Positions 63,115 to 64,000 of a DNA stretch of 64,000 nt are shown here, piece after piece. Numbering within the stretch: the first letter of the stretch is position 1; each line of letters starts with the position of its first letter. The notes beneath the pieces are model-generated. The model searched no databases. It was given only the letters and a program-made list of their open reading frames with translations, and was not told where the DNA came from. Position numbers and translations under genes: made by a program. The stretch is from Exiguobacterium alkaliphilum 12/1 (GTDB lineage: Bacteria; Bacillota; Bacilli; Exiguobacteriales; Exiguobacteriaceae): contig NZ_JJMW01000064.1 of NCBI RefSeq assembly GCF_000714435.1, forward strand, positions 82,316-146,315, written 5' to 3'.

Positions 63115-63143
63115 AAAAACGCCGAGCGCGCGCTCGGCGTTTT
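63115..63143 (+). terminator. Terminator of ylaK
   Basis: AAAACGCCGAGCG / CGCTCGGCGTTTT, near-perfect stem with T tract. Confidence 0.92.
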
Positions 63144-63171
63144 CAGCTTGTTGACTAACATCAATCGAATC

Positions 63172-63292
63172 GCTCGTCCTTCCGGCGTCCACGCTTTCCG
63201 CAGGCAATCCCGGAGCCGCATTGCGACTCGCGTCGCTGCTGGGTCTCCGTCGGATTGCTCTCCTGCAGGAGTCGGGGCGCCGTCGGACGAGC
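63172..63292. repeat. Structured palindromic repeat, copy B
   Basis: About 121 bp. Nested arms: GCTCGTCC / GGACGAGC, CGGCG / CGCCG, GCAGG / CCTGC, GCAATCC / GGATTGC, GGAG / CTCC, with loop CCGCATTGC...GCTGCTGGGT. It has the conserved loop and flanks of copy A (46106-46219) but different stem sequences. It accounts for much of the 376-base gap after ylaK; the remainder holds the two terminators listed next and no convincing gene. Confidence 0.82.
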
Positions 63293-63298
63293 AACTCA

Positions 63299-63325
63299 AA
63301 CGGTCGCCATCTGACGGCCGTTTTT
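63299..63325 (+). terminator. Terminator-like hairpin after repeat copy B
   Basis: AACGG-CG / CG-CCGTT stem followed by TTT. Confidence 0.6.
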
Positions 63326-63416
63326 CTATTTCTGTCGCCATGATAGCCGAAACGAACGTCGACATCGTACGTCATCCATTCCGTGTCGGGGTGAGTAGAT
63401 TGAACTCGTTGAACAC

Positions 63417-63457
63417 AAAAAAGACGAATCAAATCGCAAGGGGCGATTTGGTTCGTC
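63417..63457 (-). terminator. Terminator of the MFS gene
   Basis: On the minus strand GACGAA-CAAATCGC / GCGATTTG-TTCGTC followed by TTTTTT. A second stem CGCCGA / TTCGGCG (about 63468-63486) lies nearer the stop codon. Confidence 0.82.
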
Positions 63458-63488
63458 AACATCCTGCGCCGAGTTAACGTTCGGCGTT

Positions 63489-64000
63489 TTATTTTGGCTT
63501 TGCAACAAGTGAACGAACGTTTGATTTCTCTAAAAATGCGTTCATCAACATGATGAGCCCGGTGACGACGAACAAAGCCGAAAATCCAAAATGGACGACG
63601 ATTTGAGATCCGAACAACGGACCGAGCAAGTTCCCCATAAACTGGGCGGACTGATTGTATGAGAAGATTCGACCTGTGGCGAAGCTCGGCGTATGTTGCC
63701 GCAGCAACGACTGTACGGACGGCAGGAGCGCCGCTGTCGCGAACCCGAGACCGAAGCGCAAGAAGACGAGCTGTGTTGTCGATGTGACGAACGCCTGTGG
63801 GATGAGGAGCGCGCTATAGACGATGAGCGCCCAAAACAAGATGCGTTCCGCGCCGAATCGGTCCGACCATTGGCCGAGCCGCGGCGCCGAAATCAGGGCG
63901 GCGACTCCCGGGGCCGAGGCGACGATTCCAGCAAGAAATGCGAGCGACGTCGTGTATGGGTTCAACTCGCGGACGTATAGCGTCAACAACGGACCGATCG
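63489..64000 (-). CDS. MFS transporter, C-terminal fragment
   Basis: Major facilitator superfamily efflux protein; only the last 170 residues are in the window, the start lies beyond the right edge. Membrane helices alternate with the conserved loop segment LGQWSDRFGAERIL and a glutamine/serine-rich loop LLRQHTPSFATGRIFSYNQS. The arrangement resembles drug efflux members such as Bmr/MdtG-type proteins, but the substrate cannot be assigned. Confidence 0.8.
   Translation of the reverse strand, partial: IGPLLTLYVRELNPYTTSLAFLAGIVASAPGVAALISAPRLGQWSDRFGAERILFWALIVYSALLIPQAFVTSTTQLVFLRFGLGFATAALLPSVQSLLRQHTPSFATGRIFSYNQSAQFMGNLLGPLFGSQIVVHFGFSALFVVTGLIMLMNAFLEKSNVRSLVAKPK

Noticed and set aside
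63049..63477. Open frames on both strands across repeat copy B
   Set aside because: They overlap the end of ylaK, two terminators and the palindrome and lack ribosome-binding sites or family resemblance.

Overview
This window is a chromosomal segment of a low-to-mid GC Gram-positive bacterium of the order Bacillales. Gene order follows the Bacillus subtilis chromosome in three blocks: trpS-opp-spx-mecA-coiA-pepF-yjbH-yjbK-relQ-nadK-yjbO-fabI; ccpC-dapL followed by ktrC-ykrA-rnjA-def-pdhABCD-speA-yktA-yktC; and typA-ylaH-ylaI-ylaL-ylaK with ylaF. Base composition, the cydAB type and the absence of sporulation genes make Exiguobacterium my best guess, but that is inference. I see no rRNA, tRNA, CRISPR array, prophage or intact insertion sequence.

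Layout. 1-7.1 kb: trpS under a T-box, then the oligopeptide importer oppA and oppBCDF. 7.1-20 kb: stress and proteolysis control (Spx, its MecA and YjbH/SpxH adaptor relatives, PepF), cardiolipin synthase, CoiA, the small RNA RoxS, a small alarmone synthetase, NAD kinase and a pseudouridine synthase. 20-25 kb: a RodA/FtsW protein, FabI with a likely FapR operator, YjcG, and a PgpA/PAP2 phosphatase pair. 25-28.7 kb: an ascorbate-type PTS locus (PRD regulator with fused EIIA, EIIB, EIIC) whose EIIC gene is frameshifted. 28.7-36 kb: mostly accessory and hypothetical genes, a mosaic FMN reductase, a BsuPI-domain lipoprotein, nadE and bdbC. 36-41 kb: ccpC-dapL and cytochrome bd oxidase. 41-54 kb: KtrC, RNase J1, an unusual PLD-like protein, a lipoprotein-hydrolase fusion, def and the pyruvate dehydrogenase operon. 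54-64 kb: an AAC(6')-like acetyltransferase, speA, an IMPase-GNAT fusion, typA and the yla genes, and a partial MFS transporter.

Functional links. Redox and carbon control recur: RoxS with a Rex-like site, Spx with its adaptor genes, cydAB, catabolite-control (cre) sites at the PTS and pdh promoters, and a perfect cre inside an orphan promoter between a DUF3055-like gene and speA. That promoter occupies roughly the position of the B. subtilis SR1 small RNA. Phospholipid metabolism is served by cls, pgpA and a PAP2 phosphatase.

The most unusual features are: two copies of a ~115-120 bp palindromic repeat whose stems differ in sequence but keep pairing; the cre-controlled orphan promoter near speA; the RoxS homologue; loss of the CxxC in the YjbH homologue; an SDR lacking the catalytic serine; a PLD protein with HxK-x4-E in both motifs; two fusion proteins; and the broken EIIC gene. 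All calls are from reading the sequence; no database search was run.
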